Part shown: positions 39,228 through 48,444 of the stretch, one piece after another | Position numbering within the stretch: position 1 is the stretch's first letter | How the letters are laid out: each line of letters starts with the position of its first letter | Assembly: GCF_020923435.1 (NCBI RefSeq) | Contig: NZ_CP087263.1 | Span: forward strand, 3,987,970 to 4,051,969 | Reading direction: 5' to 3' | Origin: Brevibacillus humidisoli | GTDB lineage: Bacteria > Bacillota > Bacilli > Brevibacillales > Brevibacillaceae | Length of the DNA stretch: 64,000 bases | Program-made: the position numbers and the translations under genes | The notes under the pieces: model-generated | The model's database searches: none | The model's input: the letters and a program-made list of their open reading frames with translations, nothing else | What the model was told of the DNA's origin: nothing

Positions 39228-40042
39228 ATCTCCCTCTCAATTGACCATTTAGCTTCTAAAGATGGGACAATGACAGAAACACCACCTACGCCCACTTCCC
39301 CTCTAAAGACAGACATTGCAAAAAAACCACCTTGCCCATGCACTTGTATCTTGAATTTTTCACCTGCCTTGTACCTGTCTTGAAGCTCGATTACATCAAA
39401 CTTTCGATTGCCCCAAAGTCCATCGCTTTCATCGTAGTAATCGATTTTCAACTGATACCCGTCCGGAGTCTTCGGCATAACAGCTTCCACGTATCCATTC
39501 TTCACTTCAATGCTGTTCACAAAGCTGACCATTGCCGCCTCTGCAGCCGGATTTCGTTTGTGCAGTTTGCTATCCGTTCGTTCAGGAAGCTCAGGCAGAG
39601 GCGTGATGGTAACAAGCCGTTCCTTCTCGTCCCATTTCACATCCTGGTTAAACGCCTCGCTGACAAAACGCAACGGAACGTAGGTACGACCATCATGAAT
39701 CACGGGGGTGGCATCCATGTAAAACGTGCGGTTGTGTACATCAACCTTCTTGCTACCGACATACAAAGCAGCGACTTTCCCTTCCCTCTCCATCCGCACC
39801 TTCCGCTTCACCGGGTCCCACGTCACTTCCGCCCCCAACGCCTCGCTCACAAACCGCACCGGCACCATCGTCCGATTATTCGTAGGATCTATGTAAGGCT
39901 TGGCATCCGGAAACTCGATCATCTTCCCATCCACCTGCACGCGGATCTCCGCAGGCGACTCATCGGCAGCCGCAGCAGCAGAAGCAAATAAGATCCCAAA
40001 CACCATAACAACAGCCAATGCAAGGTTCATCCATGTTCTCAT
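39224..40042 (-). CDS. Secreted protein with copper amine oxidase N-terminal (stalk) domain
   Basis: 272 residues. A signal peptide (about 1-26) is followed by two copies of the stalk motif: DPTNNRTMVPVRFVSEALGA and GRTYVPLRFVSEAFNQDVKW, with the linking WDPVKRKVRMER strand. This PF07833-type domain is common in Firmicute surface proteins and holds no copper site by itself. The C-terminal 110 residues are beta-rich and unfamiliar. Start and stop both overlap neighbours by four bases, so it is translated as part of a three-gene unit. A scaffold role beside the giant protein is an inference. Confidence 0.85.
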   Translation of the reverse strand: MRTWMNLALAVVMVFGILFASAAAAADESPAEIRVQVDGKMIEFPDAKPYIDPTNNRTMVPVRFVSEALGAEVTWDPVKRKVRMEREGKVAALYVGSKKVDVHNRTFYMDATPVIHDGRTYVPLRFVSEAFNQDVKWDEKERLVTITPLPELPERTDSKLHKRNPAAEAAMVSFVNSIEVKNGYVEAVMPKTPDGYQLKIDYYDESDGLWGNRKFDVIELQDRYKAGEKFKIQVHGQGGFFAMSVFRGEVGVGGVSVIVPSLEAKWSIEREI

Positions 40043-40623
40043 GACGCATTCTCCTCCTGTGGAATCAACTTGTGATACCGGTACAGCTCATCCATCTTGC
40101 GGATCAGCGTCGCCGCATCCTGATACGTCACCAACGCTTCCCCGTCCTGTTTGATCCAGGATTGCACCTCTTCAAAGTTGGTCAGCTGCTTGTTCGCTTT
40201 CGTGTTGATCGCCAGCATGACAAACTTCACAGCCTCATCCGTGGTGATCGGCTCATCCGGCTTGATCTGGCAAGAGCAATCGATTACTCCCTTTCCTTTG
40301 GCCAGAGCGTACACATCGGCCGCCCAGTGATTCTCCGCCCCTTTTGGCACGGTTAAGCCGGTCTGCCACTCTCCATAGCGCTTCATCACGCCGTTCAAAA
40401 ACTCGGCTTGGGTAATCTGTTTTTCTGATTCGATCCCCGCTTTTAAATAGCCCTGCTCTTGCGCCCATTCCAGGTCGCTCCTCTCCATCACCGGAGATGC
40501 AGGATCAGCGTTCCCACTCCAAAAACCGACCAAAAAAGAGCAAAGAATCACAAGCGCAAGCACAACCCATTTGACTGTTCGCTTTCCCTGACTGCTTGCT
40601 TGTTTTTGCTTGGCAGTGTACAT
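40039..40623 (-). CDS. Membrane-anchored protein with SLH-like repeats
   Basis: 194 residues. A basic N-terminus and one membrane helix (about 18-37, VVLALVILCSFLVGFW) leave the rest outside. Residues 45-190 hold SLH-like repeats, clearest in HWAADVYALAKGKGVI with PDEPITTDEAVKFVMLAI. SLH domains bind secondary wall polymers, so the protein may link membrane and wall. ATG 40623 follows GGAGGGGGG. It is the first gene of the operon and overlaps the next by four bases. Confidence 0.75.
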   Translation of the reverse strand: MYTAKQKQASSQGKRTVKWVVLALVILCSFLVGFWSGNADPASPVMERSDLEWAQEQGYLKAGIESEKQITQAEFLNGVMKRYGEWQTGLTVPKGAENHWAADVYALAKGKGVIDCSCQIKPDEPITTDEAVKFVMLAINTKANKQLTNFEEVQSWIKQDGEALVTYQDAATLIRKMDELYRYHKLIPQEENAS

Positions 40624-40997
40624 GCCCGTTCCCCCCTCCATAAACATTACTGTTTCTCTCGGAACCTGCTGGCTCTAGCCATCCCCTGATTCTCTCGCAA
40701 TCTCTTTTCACAAAACCAGCTATCCATACTCACGCCAAGTGAACCGAAAAAGAGAGCAGCCTGACAACCTGACAATGAGAAAAAAGATCGAAAAACACCC
40801 CGATTCAGGAAAGATTAAAAATCCTTAATCAAGAACCGTTCAGAATGCTTACAAAACGCTTGCAGAACACCCTACTAGTTTCATCGGATTAATCTTTCTT
40901 CCTCTTCTTACCTTTCCAAGTATAACCTTATAAATATTTCCTCTACTACGGATGGTAGGAAACATGAACATCTACATCCTATCTCCTTCCAGTGAGA
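40624..40997. other. Gene-free region upstream of the surface operon
   Basis: No gene seen. GATTAAAAATCCTTAATC at 40813-40830 is a hairpin, and GATTAATC recurs near 40887. A tandem TTGTCAGG pair lies near 40770 on the minus strand. A -10-like TATACT occurs near 40920 without a good -35. A promoter for the operon is expected here but not certain. Confidence 0.45.
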
Positions 40998-41035
40998 CAA
41001 AAAAAGCTCAACAGGACATGACGTCCGTCGAGCTT
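40998..41035 (-). terminator. Terminator after ywgA
   Basis: Minus-strand AAGCTCGACGGAC pairs with GTCCTGTTGAGCTT (one bulge, one G-T), followed by seven T. It separates ywgA from the surface operon. Confidence 0.85.
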
Positions 41036-41203
41036 CATGCATAAACACACATAAGATGATAAGACCGATTGTCAACCACGTACACTTGATTCTGACTAGC
41101 AGAAACTGCTGCAAACCAAACCGCTCCCGCTTGCGGTAGAGTTCCCACGCGCAGCGGAGCCTCCCACCCCACAGCCACTGCTGGCGAAGACGCAACAAGC
41201 GTA

Positions 41204-41710
41204 TTACGCTATATGTATCACCCGAATCTCTTCAATGAATGCGAGCGCTCTATCAATCTCCTCTTCGGTATAGCGCTGCTTGCTTTTGAGCGTAAACACC
41301 TTCGTTTTCATCTCGTCGTAGGGAAGATAGTCAAAGAAAAGAATGGTCGAGACTAGCTCCAGAAAGCGGGAGTTCTCCTCGTTCATCCGCCGAAACAACG
41401 GTTCCCCACCGCCCAGATCAACATCCTGGTGCTGCAGAAACTCGCGTCCCGCATCGTTCACCGTGTAGCGGTAGACTTCGATTGCTCCCTTGCTCTCTTT
41501 CTGTTCGTCGAGCAGCCCCAGGCTGCACAGTTCGTCGACCCGTACGGTCAGTTCTTCCGAATACGGTCCGTACATGTGGAATTCGAACCGATCGTCAAAG
41601 TCGACTTGCATCTTTTTTGCGATGTAGACCATCTTGTGCAGCTTCTTGCGCCCTGTCACCTCGCCTAGTACCTCGACCAGACGTACGATCTTGGCGTGTC
41701 CTTTAAACAT
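41204..41710 (-). CDS. ywgA: YwgA family protein
   Basis: 168 residues, similar throughout to B. subtilis YwgA, with LHKMVYIAKKM and FEFHMYGPYSEEL, a winged-helix-like pattern seen also in SocA-type antitoxin-like proteins. The role is unknown. ATG 41710 overlaps the last eight bases of ywfO, so the two are coupled, and the pairing is conserved in bacilli. A terminator follows. Confidence 0.85.
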   Translation of the reverse strand: MFKGHAKIVRLVEVLGEVTGRKKLHKMVYIAKKMQVDFDDRFEFHMYGPYSEELTVRVDELCSLGLLDEQKESKGAIEVYRYTVNDAGREFLQHQDVDLGGGEPLFRRMNEENSRFLELVSTILFFDYLPYDEMKTKVFTLKSKQRYTEEEIDRALAFIEEIRVIHIA

Positions 41711-42998
41711 CTTGCATCACCCCTAGACGTTCTCGAATCGGGCCGGACAGATGATCCGGCAAAGCCATCACGGCATCCATGGGAAAATACAGTTTATAGT
41801 CAAACCGCCGCTTCCCGCTGATCGACTCCACGATTTCCGACTTGCGGGACAGCTCCTGCAATTGCCCCGATGGCATCAGCAGCATGATCGGGATGCGCTC
41901 CTGCTCTTCTCCCGGACGGTAAAAGTCATACGGCAGATCGGATGTGGAATCTACCTCTACATAGTACATCGGATCAATGCCAGCCTCAGCAAACCGTTTC
42001 TTCATCTCTTCCACCTGCAGAAACTTCTTAGAATCTAGTTCGACGTATTGAAAGAGATTCCTGTCAAGAAACCGCTTGCACAGGTCAGATAAGATCGGAT
42101 CAGTTTCTTCCCGCCACTGATGCATGTAAAAGAAGACGACGGTCTCATCTAGCGCCAGATAATCCTGCAAAAGGATCTGCTTACGGAAGAACGGCAGGAA
42201 GTGAAGCGGCTCCATGCCAAACGCATAACCCTGCTGATGCAGATGCTTGGCCCGCAGAAAAATCTTGCGAAGCACCACTTCCGCACTGCGTGTCACCGGA
42301 TGAAAGTAGACCTGCCAGTACATCTGGTAGCGAGACATGATATAATCTTCGACCGCGTGCATCCCGCTCAGCTTGATCACCACACCGTCCTCGTGTGGCC
42401 GCATCACCCGCAAGATTCGCTCGATATCAAAGTTGCCGTAGTTGACACCAGTGTAATAGGCGTCACGCAGCAGGTAATCCATCCGATCGGCATCAATCTG
42501 GCTGGAAATCAGGCTGACGATCAGTTTGTTTTCATAGGTTTTGGCGATCACTTCGGACACGTCCAGCGGGAACTGCTCGTCCACGTTGCGCAGCACCTGG
42601 TTGATCTCGGTATCACCGGTGAGTATCCTGCGGGTCCAGTCCTCGTGATCAAAACGAAACACTTTCTCAAACGAATGGGAAAACGGTCCGTGCCCGATAT
42701 CGTGCAGAAGCGCCGCACACAGGCAGAGCAGCTTGTCCCGTCTCGTCAGTTCAGCTCGTCCCTCAAATGTCTCCAAGATCCGGCGCATGATCTCATAGAC
42801 GCCGAGTGAGTGGTTAAACCTGCTGTGCTCACCGCCGTGAAACGTCAGGAAACTGGTGCCCAACTGCTTGATTCGACGCAGGCGTTGAAACTCGCGTGCA
42901 TTGATCAGATCCCAGATCAGTTTCTCCCTCACGTGCACATAGCGGTGGACCGGGTCTTTAAACACCTTCTCTTCGCTTAACAGCTCAGCCATCTCCAT
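41703..42998 (-). CDS. ywfO: HD-domain phosphohydrolase (YwfO family)
   Basis: 431 residues. The HD metal site is intact: HSRFNHSLGVY, then LLHDIGHGPFSHSFE near residues 95-110 and SSQIDADRMDYLLRD near 170. The family is related to dNTP triphosphohydrolases; the B. subtilis protein has been linked to nucleotide hydrolysis, but the true substrate is not settled here. ATG 42998 follows GGGAG at 9 bases; the longer frame is less likely. A TATACT -10 with poor -35 lies near 43050. Confidence 0.88.
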   Translation of the reverse strand: MEMAELLSEEKVFKDPVHRYVHVREKLIWDLINAREFQRLRRIKQLGTSFLTFHGGEHSRFNHSLGVYEIMRRILETFEGRAELTRRDKLLCLCAALLHDIGHGPFSHSFEKVFRFDHEDWTRRILTGDTEINQVLRNVDEQFPLDVSEVIAKTYENKLIVSLISSQIDADRMDYLLRDAYYTGVNYGNFDIERILRVMRPHEDGVVIKLSGMHAVEDYIMSRYQMYWQVYFHPVTRSAEVVLRKIFLRAKHLHQQGYAFGMEPLHFLPFFRKQILLQDYLALDETVVFFYMHQWREETDPILSDLCKRFLDRNLFQYVELDSKKFLQVEEMKKRFAEAGIDPMYYVEVDSTSDLPYDFYRPGEEQERIPIMLLMPSGQLQELSRKSEIVESISGKRRFDYKLYFPMDAVMALPDHLSGPIRERLGVMQDV

Positions 42999-43105
42999 CG
43001 GGACGCACTCCCTCTCCAACTCTCTCGCCATCTACTACCCATACCATACAGTATAGCAAAATTGTTTGAGACATCACCAACCCATTTGGGAAGGGGGGTA
43101 GAGCC

Positions 43106-43207
43106 ATGACAGCACACGAAGAAATAAACTTGATGATTCAGTTTGGAATCTTCGTAGTTGCACTAGTTGCTTTTGTCGCGTCCCTGTCGAACGGCAGAAA
43201 AAAGTAG
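43106..43207 (+). CDS. Holin-like toxin (Hol_Tox, type I toxin family)
   Basis: A 33-residue peptide, MTAHEEINLMIQFGIF followed by a hydrophobic span and NGRKK at the end. The short polar start with Glu and Leu-Met, a single membrane helix and a Lys-rich end are the hallmarks of the putative holin-like toxin family in bacilli. Such peptides insert into the membrane and are held down by an antisense RNA. AAGGGGGG stands 9 bases before ATG. A strong hairpin spans the stop codon. The antisense RNA itself is not located. Confidence 0.8.
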   Translation: MTAHEEINLMIQFGIFVVALVAFVASLSNGRKK

Positions 43208-43244
43208 ATCACCCTTGAGCCTGCAAGCGATCGGGTGATCTACT
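43198..43244 (-). terminator. Hairpin shared by toxin 3' end and RND operon
   Basis: Arms 43203-43214 and 43233-43244 pair perfectly over 12 bp. The minus side has a TTTTTT run, so it ends the RND operon; on the plus side the 5' arm begins at the toxin stop, so it also structures the toxin mRNA 3' end. Confidence 0.85.
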
Positions 43245-43295
43245 ACTCGGTGAACCGCCCCTCCTGGGGAGACATTGAATAACAATTCGTCCAGG

Positions 43296-46200
43296 CTACA
43301 CTTCTGCACCCGTAGACGGGCCATCCAGACCGAGACGTGCTGCTTTACGAGCCTTTCGTTTCTCTTTATAGGCTGCCAGTACCGTATAGAAGGACGGCAC
43401 GACGATCAGCGTCAGCATCGTCGAGAAAATCAGCCCGAAGATGATCGTAATCGCCATCGGTTCAAACAAAACGTCACCCGACAGCGCCAGCGGCATCAAG
43501 CCTGCTACTGCCGTCATCGTAGTCAGCAGAATCGGTCTGAACCGCGCTTCGCCAGCTTGGATGACCGCTTGTTTCAGTTCGACACCCTCGCGTCTGGCCT
43601 CTTCCACAAACTCGATCAATACGATCCCGTTGCGTACGACAATCCCCGCCAAGGATATCACACCCATCATCGTCATGAAGCCAAGCGGCGTCTGTGTAAC
43701 AAACAAGCCGATCAAGCTGCCCGCTGACGATAGGTATACCGTACTCATCACCAAGAGAGGCAGGCTGAGTGAGTAGAATTGCATCGCGATCAAGATTACG
43801 ATCAGGAAGACCACGACGACAGAGAGCTTGCCCATGTCGATGAACACATCAGTCTGTTCCGAAGTTTCCCCTGCTACTTCCCAGCGATACCCGTCAGGAA
43901 ACGAGATCTTTTCTACAAGCGGTCGAATCTCCTGCATCACTTCTGTCGCCGTACGCCCTTTCACATCACTGTATACGGTAACAGACCGGGACAGATTGTG
44001 ATGCGGAATCGACTTGATCGCAAACCCTGGCTTCATCTCGACGATCTCGGACAGCGGGATTTGCTGACTCATCGCGTTGGTCACGGATAGTCGTTGAAAC
44101 GCGGCAAAAGGTTCGATCTGTGTCGTGTCGGCGTACAGGTTGATATCGATCAGCTCAGTCCCCGTATCAAACTCACTGACCGTGATTCCCTCATTCATCA
44201 GCCGCAGTGTTCGGTTGAGCTCGGCCGCGGAGACCATTTTCTCATCCATCAGCGCCTTGTTTACCTCAAACTCGATAGCGTAACGCTCAATTCCCAGATT
44301 ATCCTGCACGTCGAACGTACCGGGTACATCGGCCACGATATCCTTCACCTGTTGAGACAGCTTGCGCAGCGTGTCCAGATCGTCGCCAAAGATACGGATT
44401 ACGACCGGGCTGCCGACGGGCGGACCTGCTTCCAGTTGTACCGGGATTACGCTTGCTTCCGGAAACAGCTGCCGGAACTGGTCGCGCCATTCCTCGACCG
44501 TTTGGGCGACATCCCGTCTATCCTGATCGACGGTGACGACCAGCTGCCCTAGTTCAATACCGGTTCCTACTTCTGTATCCCCGCTGAACATCTTGGGAGC
44601 GCTGCCGCCAGCGTAGGCGGCAACCGCCTCGATTCCTTCCTGCTGACGAATCCAGTCGGACACACCGCTGACGACGCGATCCGTCTCCTGCAGACTGCTG
44701 CCAACCGGAAGGCGGACATTGACGAGAAACTGCGCCCGATCGTCAGGGGGAAACAGTTGAACTGGGGTAAACGGAATCAATCCGTACGCGAGCGTGCCGA
44801 TCAGCACGCCAATCAATCCGGTACGCAGCGGTTTCGCTAACACCTTGGGCATCAGCCGCTGTGCATACCAGTCGGTCAGCGAGGAGATCTGTTTCCCCAA
44901 CAGACCCGCCGGTTTGCGATATCCTTCCACTCCCCGCTTGCTCCGTTCTTCACGCCACTGCCGGTAGATCGGGATGATCGTCAGAGACATCACCATCGAA
45001 GCAAGCATCGTACTGGTGATAATAACCGGGACCGGCTTGATAAACTGTCCTACATTCCCTTCCAGGAAGAAGAGCGGGCCAAACGAGGCAATCGTCGCTA
45101 ACGTAGCCGTGATAATCGAAATCGACACTTCCCTGGCACCGTTTACCGCTGCCGCAAAGGGACGCTCTCGCAGGACAGAGAGCCTGCGCTCGATATTGTC
45201 GTTGACGACAACCGCGTCGTCGACCAGAATCCCCAGCACGATGATCAGCGCGGCGATGGTGATCATGTTGAGGCTGATCCCCAGAGGCGGCAGCAGCAGC
45301 ATGCCAACCGACAACGATATCGGGATGGCCAAAGCGACCACGAATGAAGTCGTAAAGTTAAGCCCGAGTGTACATACCAACAGTACGGCGACAATCGCGA
45401 TCAGCATCTCCCGCGAGAGATCGCCAAACATCTCCTGCACCTGCTCGTTTTGGGTAAATATCGAATGAAACTCCGCCCACACAGGCAGTGTCTCTTCCAA
45501 GTTCTCGACCATGTCATCTACTTTTTCCTGCAGGGAAGGCACGTCGCTGCCAAACTCCGCATTGATGCTGATCGAGACGGACGGCTTTCCATTATAGTAG
45601 GAAAGAGAGTTGATCTTTTCTGTGGTCAGCACCACCCGTGCGACATCTTTCAGATAGATTGGAAACCCTTCCCGGGACTTGGAGACGATCACGTCTTCCA
45701 ACCGCTGTACATCGCGCGACTCGGATAGCTTCAACTGGTACGTGCGTTCTCCCACATCCAGATCACCCAGCGGCACCCGCTCGTTTTCCGCCTGGACAGC
45801 CCCCAGCACCTGTGTCCAAGAGATCGCGTACTGCTGGAGCTTTTGCGTGTCGACGTCAATCCGCACCTCTTGCTCAGGAAGTCCCTGAATCGTCACATCA
45901 GCGACGTTGGGGATGGTCCTCAGTTGTTCTTTCCAGTTTTCCAGGGTATCCCGCAAACTGTAGAGCTGTTCTGTGGAATTGGCAACGATCGCAAACGTCT
46001 GAATAAACGTGCGGTTCAAATCATCATTGATCACCGGTTGGTGGGCATCTTCCGGGAGATCTGCTTCCGCATCCTTCACTTTTTTCCGCAGTTCATCCCA
46101 CTTCTGCTTGGGATCTACGCCGTTTTCCGCCTCAATGATGATCGACGAGACCCCCAGGCTGGAGGTAGATTGGATCGACTTCAATCCCTGTAGTTCGTTA

Positions 46201-46406
46201 ATCTTTTCCTCCAACTTTTTGGTGACCGTCTGCTCCACCTTTTCGGGGGAAGCTCCCGGATATACCGTCGTAACGGTCGCCATGTTGACGACAATCTCCG
46301 GCATCTCCTGCCGGGGGAGCTGCAGAAAGGAGAGGCTCCCAATCATTAGCAGCATCGTGAAAAACAGAAGGGTAATCTTTCGCTTCTTGACGATATAAGA
46401 GATCAC
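43296..46406 (-). CDS. RND-family efflux pump (AcrB/SwrC-like)
   Basis: 1036 residues with 12 predicted membrane helices and two large outside loops. The N-terminus resembles SwrC (YerP), the Gram-positive RND branch. The paired acidic residues for proton relay lie in GILVDDAVVVNDNIERR (helix 4). It exports hydrophobic compounds such as surfactants or detergents. GTG 46406 follows GGAGG at 9 bases. It lies 2 bases after the membrane-fusion gene, so they are one operon under the TetR repressor. Confidence 0.95.
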   Translation of the reverse strand: MISYIVKKRKITLLFFTMLLMIGSLSFLQLPRQEMPEIVVNMATVTTVYPGASPEKVEQTVTKKLEEKINELQGLKSIQSTSSLGVSSIIIEAENGVDPKQKWDELRKKVKDAEADLPEDAHQPVINDDLNRTFIQTFAIVANSTEQLYSLRDTLENWKEQLRTIPNVADVTIQGLPEQEVRIDVDTQKLQQYAISWTQVLGAVQAENERVPLGDLDVGERTYQLKLSESRDVQRLEDVIVSKSREGFPIYLKDVARVVLTTEKINSLSYYNGKPSVSISINAEFGSDVPSLQEKVDDMVENLEETLPVWAEFHSIFTQNEQVQEMFGDLSREMLIAIVAVLLVCTLGLNFTTSFVVALAIPISLSVGMLLLPPLGISLNMITIAALIIVLGILVDDAVVVNDNIERRLSVLRERPFAAAVNGAREVSISIITATLATIASFGPLFFLEGNVGQFIKPVPVIITSTMLASMVMSLTIIPIYRQWREERSKRGVEGYRKPAGLLGKQISSLTDWYAQRLMPKVLAKPLRTGLIGVLIGTLAYGLIPFTPVQLFPPDDRAQFLVNVRLPVGSSLQETDRVVSGVSDWIRQQEGIEAVAAYAGGSAPKMFSGDTEVGTGIELGQLVVTVDQDRRDVAQTVEEWRDQFRQLFPEASVIPVQLEAGPPVGSPVVIRIFGDDLDTLRKLSQQVKDIVADVPGTFDVQDNLGIERYAIEFEVNKALMDEKMVSAAELNRTLRLMNEGITVSEFDTGTELIDINLYADTTQIEPFAAFQRLSVTNAMSQQIPLSEIVEMKPGFAIKSIPHHNLSRSVTVYSDVKGRTATEVMQEIRPLVEKISFPDGYRWEVAGETSEQTDVFIDMGKLSVVVVFLIVILIAMQFYSLSLPLLVMSTVYLSSAGSLIGLFVTQTPLGFMTMMGVISLAGIVVRNGIVLIEFVEEARREGVELKQAVIQAGEARFRPILLTTMTAVAGLMPLALSGDVLFEPMAITIIFGLIFSTMLTLIVVPSFYTVLAAYKEKRKARKAARLGLDGPSTGAEV

Positions 46407-46408
46407 CG

Positions 46409-47635
46409 TTACTTACCTCCTGCTGCCGCTTCGACTTGATCACCGTCAAACAGGCGGTCCGCTCCTTTGACGATCAGGACGTCTCCCTCTTTCAAACCGC
46501 TTGTGATCTCCAGTTTGTTGTCAAAAAGTTGTCCAACCGAAACCGGGGTTTTCACGGCTTTTCCGTCTTGGAGCAAAAAGACATGCGGGGTCTCTTCACC
46601 ACGGCTCAGGACTGCTTCGATCGGGACGTAGATCCCCTCACTCCCCGTAATCGTCCGGTTGGCTGTGACCACTTGCCCCACATACCAGTCGTGCTCAGGG
46701 TTAGGCACACTTACCTCCACACTGATCGTTCCCGTGTTTTGGTTGGTGGCCGGCAGAATGTTGGTAACCGTCCCTTCGCGAGTCTCACTGTACAGCGATA
46801 ACGTAACCGTATCTCCCTGTTTCCACTCGGATATCTCCCGATCCGGCACAGGGAGCACCACTTTCAGCATGTCAATGTCGCCGATCTTGTAGACGGGTGT
46901 GCCGACACTGATCAGTTCACCCGGTGACGACAGTTTGGCGATAACGGTTCCGCTGATCGGCGCCTTTAGTTCCGTCTTGGACAGGGTAAGGGCAGCCTGT
47001 TGTTTCGCCAAGAGTGCCAACTCATAAGAGGACCTGGTTTGCTCGCGCACCTCCGAACGGGCCCCCTGCGTGACCAGCGAGTAGGCCTGCTGGGCTGTCA
47101 GCAGATCCTTCTCAGCGAGGGTCAATCGGTTTTGCGCGTTTTCGTAATCGTTCTGGGAGACCGCTTTTTCCTCGTACAGCTTCTCGATCCGCTTGAAGTC
47201 ACTCTCAGCTTGCTTCCATGCGACCTGGGCCTTTTCAACGGCTGCCTTCGCCTGGGCAATCTCCTGTTCCCGTGCACCGTTGTTCACCTGCTGCAGCGTA
47301 GCCTCCGCCTGTTGGACGCTTTCACTCGCCTGGGCCAGCTGCAGCGAATAATCGCTGGCGTCCACCTGCCCCAGCAGTTCTCCTGCCTCGACCCGATCAC
47401 CTTCCTCCCGCTTCAGATCGACGATCCGTCCCGGAACCTCAAAGGCAACCAACGTCTCCTCGTTCGGCTGCAGTGTTCCGGACAGCTCGACAACCCGTAC
47501 GGCCTGTTCCCGTTTTACCGGAACCACGGCTACCCGTTTCGTTTCTTTCGGTGCAACTGCCGCAGGCTGACTGCTGCATGCGGTCAAGACCAGCAAGGTG
47601 AAAATACTGAATAAAACCGGAATACGCTTACTCAT
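46409..47635 (-). CDS. RND efflux periplasmic-adaptor-type lipoprotein (MFP)
   Basis: 408 residues. The lipobox LTAC near residue 21 gives a lipoprotein. Barrel-sandwich halves (ALVAFEVPGRIV and LKAPISGTVIAKL) enclose a long helical hairpin (about 90-200) rich in Ala, Gln and Glu, as in HlyD/AcrA adaptors. It works with the adjacent RND pump. ATG 47635 follows GGAGG. In a Gram-positive cell there is no outer-membrane partner, and none is found here. Confidence 0.93.
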   Translation of the reverse strand: MSKRIPVLFSIFTLLVLTACSSQPAAVAPKETKRVAVVPVKREQAVRVVELSGTLQPNEETLVAFEVPGRIVDLKREEGDRVEAGELLGQVDASDYSLQLAQASESVQQAEATLQQVNNGAREQEIAQAKAAVEKAQVAWKQAESDFKRIEKLYEEKAVSQNDYENAQNRLTLAEKDLLTAQQAYSLVTQGARSEVREQTRSSYELALLAKQQAALTLSKTELKAPISGTVIAKLSSPGELISVGTPVYKIGDIDMLKVVLPVPDREISEWKQGDTVTLSLYSETREGTVTNILPATNQNTGTISVEVSVPNPEHDWYVGQVVTANRTITGSEGIYVPIEAVLSRGEETPHVFLLQDGKAVKTPVSVGQLFDNKLEITSGLKEGDVLIVKGADRLFDGDQVEAAAGGK

Positions 47636-47710
47636 GACAACCTCCGCTCCCATCGTATGATGCTCCCTCGTACCCGTTCTCTTTTACTCAATACGTACTA
47701 TGTTGTCTGA

Positions 47711-48340
47711 TTATTTCCGTCCAGCTGTCAAGCCGTTCAGCAACAGATCGGCGGCCGTCTCGTACAGCCGTTCGTCCCCAACCTCATACAACTGGTTGTT
47801 TAACCGATACCGCACCATAAAGGCGTAAAAATAAGAAGATATGTACATATGAGCTGCTACAGCAAAATCCCCTGGCGGCAGCCATCCCTCCCGATGCATC
47901 TCCTCCAGCTTGGCCAGAAGCCCTGACGCCGCCGCAAACGGGAGTCGGCTGAAGTGTCCGACCAACTCCGGGCGATTGGGCACTTCTACCAGACAGATCA
48001 TCAGGTTTTCCCGCTGCTCGCACAACACCTGGAAGAAGGTACGCCCGAAGCGAATCAACATCTCTCTGGGGTCTGTATAGGACTGGGCCAGACTTTGCTG
48101 CAAAACAGGAAAAGCTGCCTCCATCTCAGCCACCATCGCATCCAAAATCCCTTCTTTACTGCCAAAGTGGCGAAAGATGGTCACTTCATTTACTCCGGCG
48201 GCACTTGCAATCAAGCGCGTGGTCGCACCCACATATCCTTTTTGAGCCATCAATCGGCGGGCGGCGTCCAAGATGCGCTGTCTCGTTTCGCGCTCTTCCC
48301 CCTTTCCATCTGGAAATAGATTTGTCCCTTTTGTCATCAT
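47711..48340 (-). CDS. TetR-family repressor of the RND efflux operon
   Basis: 209 residues with a TetR helix-turn-helix (about 15-60, ATTRLIASAAGVNEVTIFRHFGSKEGILDAM). ATG 48340 follows GGGGGAACGA; the frame stays open for 140 further codons upstream, but that part runs through the promoter and operators and is not protein-like. It lies 75 bases before the MFP gene. Two GCAAGTA-type sites flank its promoter, so it probably represses the whole tetR-MFP-RND operon and lets go on binding a pump substrate. Confidence 0.9.
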   Translation of the reverse strand: MMTKGTNLFPDGKGEERETRQRILDAARRLMAQKGYVGATTRLIASAAGVNEVTIFRHFGSKEGILDAMVAEMEAAFPVLQQSLAQSYTDPREMLIRFGRTFFQVLCEQRENLMICLVEVPNRPELVGHFSRLPFAAASGLLAKLEEMHREGWLPPGDFAVAAHMYISSYFYAFMVRYRLNNQLYEVGDERLYETAADLLLNGLTAGRK

Positions 48341-48357
48341 TCGTTCCCCCACCACAT

Positions 48358-48369
48358 GCAAGTACTTGC
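48358..48369. promoter_or_regulatory. Operator 1 of the RND operon
   Basis: GCAAGTACTTGC, a perfect 12-base palindrome between the -10 element and the tetR start. Confidence 0.7.
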
Positions 48370-48379
48370 TAACATGAAG

Positions 48380-48409
48380 ATTATACCAAAGCGGGCGCAT
48401 GACAGTAAA
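48380..48409 (-). promoter_or_regulatory. Promoter of the tetR-MFP-RND operon
   Basis: TATAAT (48385-48380) with extended TGG, and TTTACT (48409-48404) 18 bases upstream. Confidence 0.7.
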
Positions 48410-48416
48410 TACTTGC
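48405..48416. promoter_or_regulatory. Operator 2 of the RND operon
   Basis: GTAAATACTTGC differs from operator 1 at two bases and covers the -35. The two sites start 47 bases apart and bracket the promoter. Confidence 0.55.
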
Positions 48417-48444
48417 TTGCAAATAAATGCTGATCCGTCGAAAC

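Noticed and set aside
40908-41198. Minus-strand frame of 96 codons after ywgA
   Set aside because: It contains the ywgA terminator in its middle and has no ribosome site.
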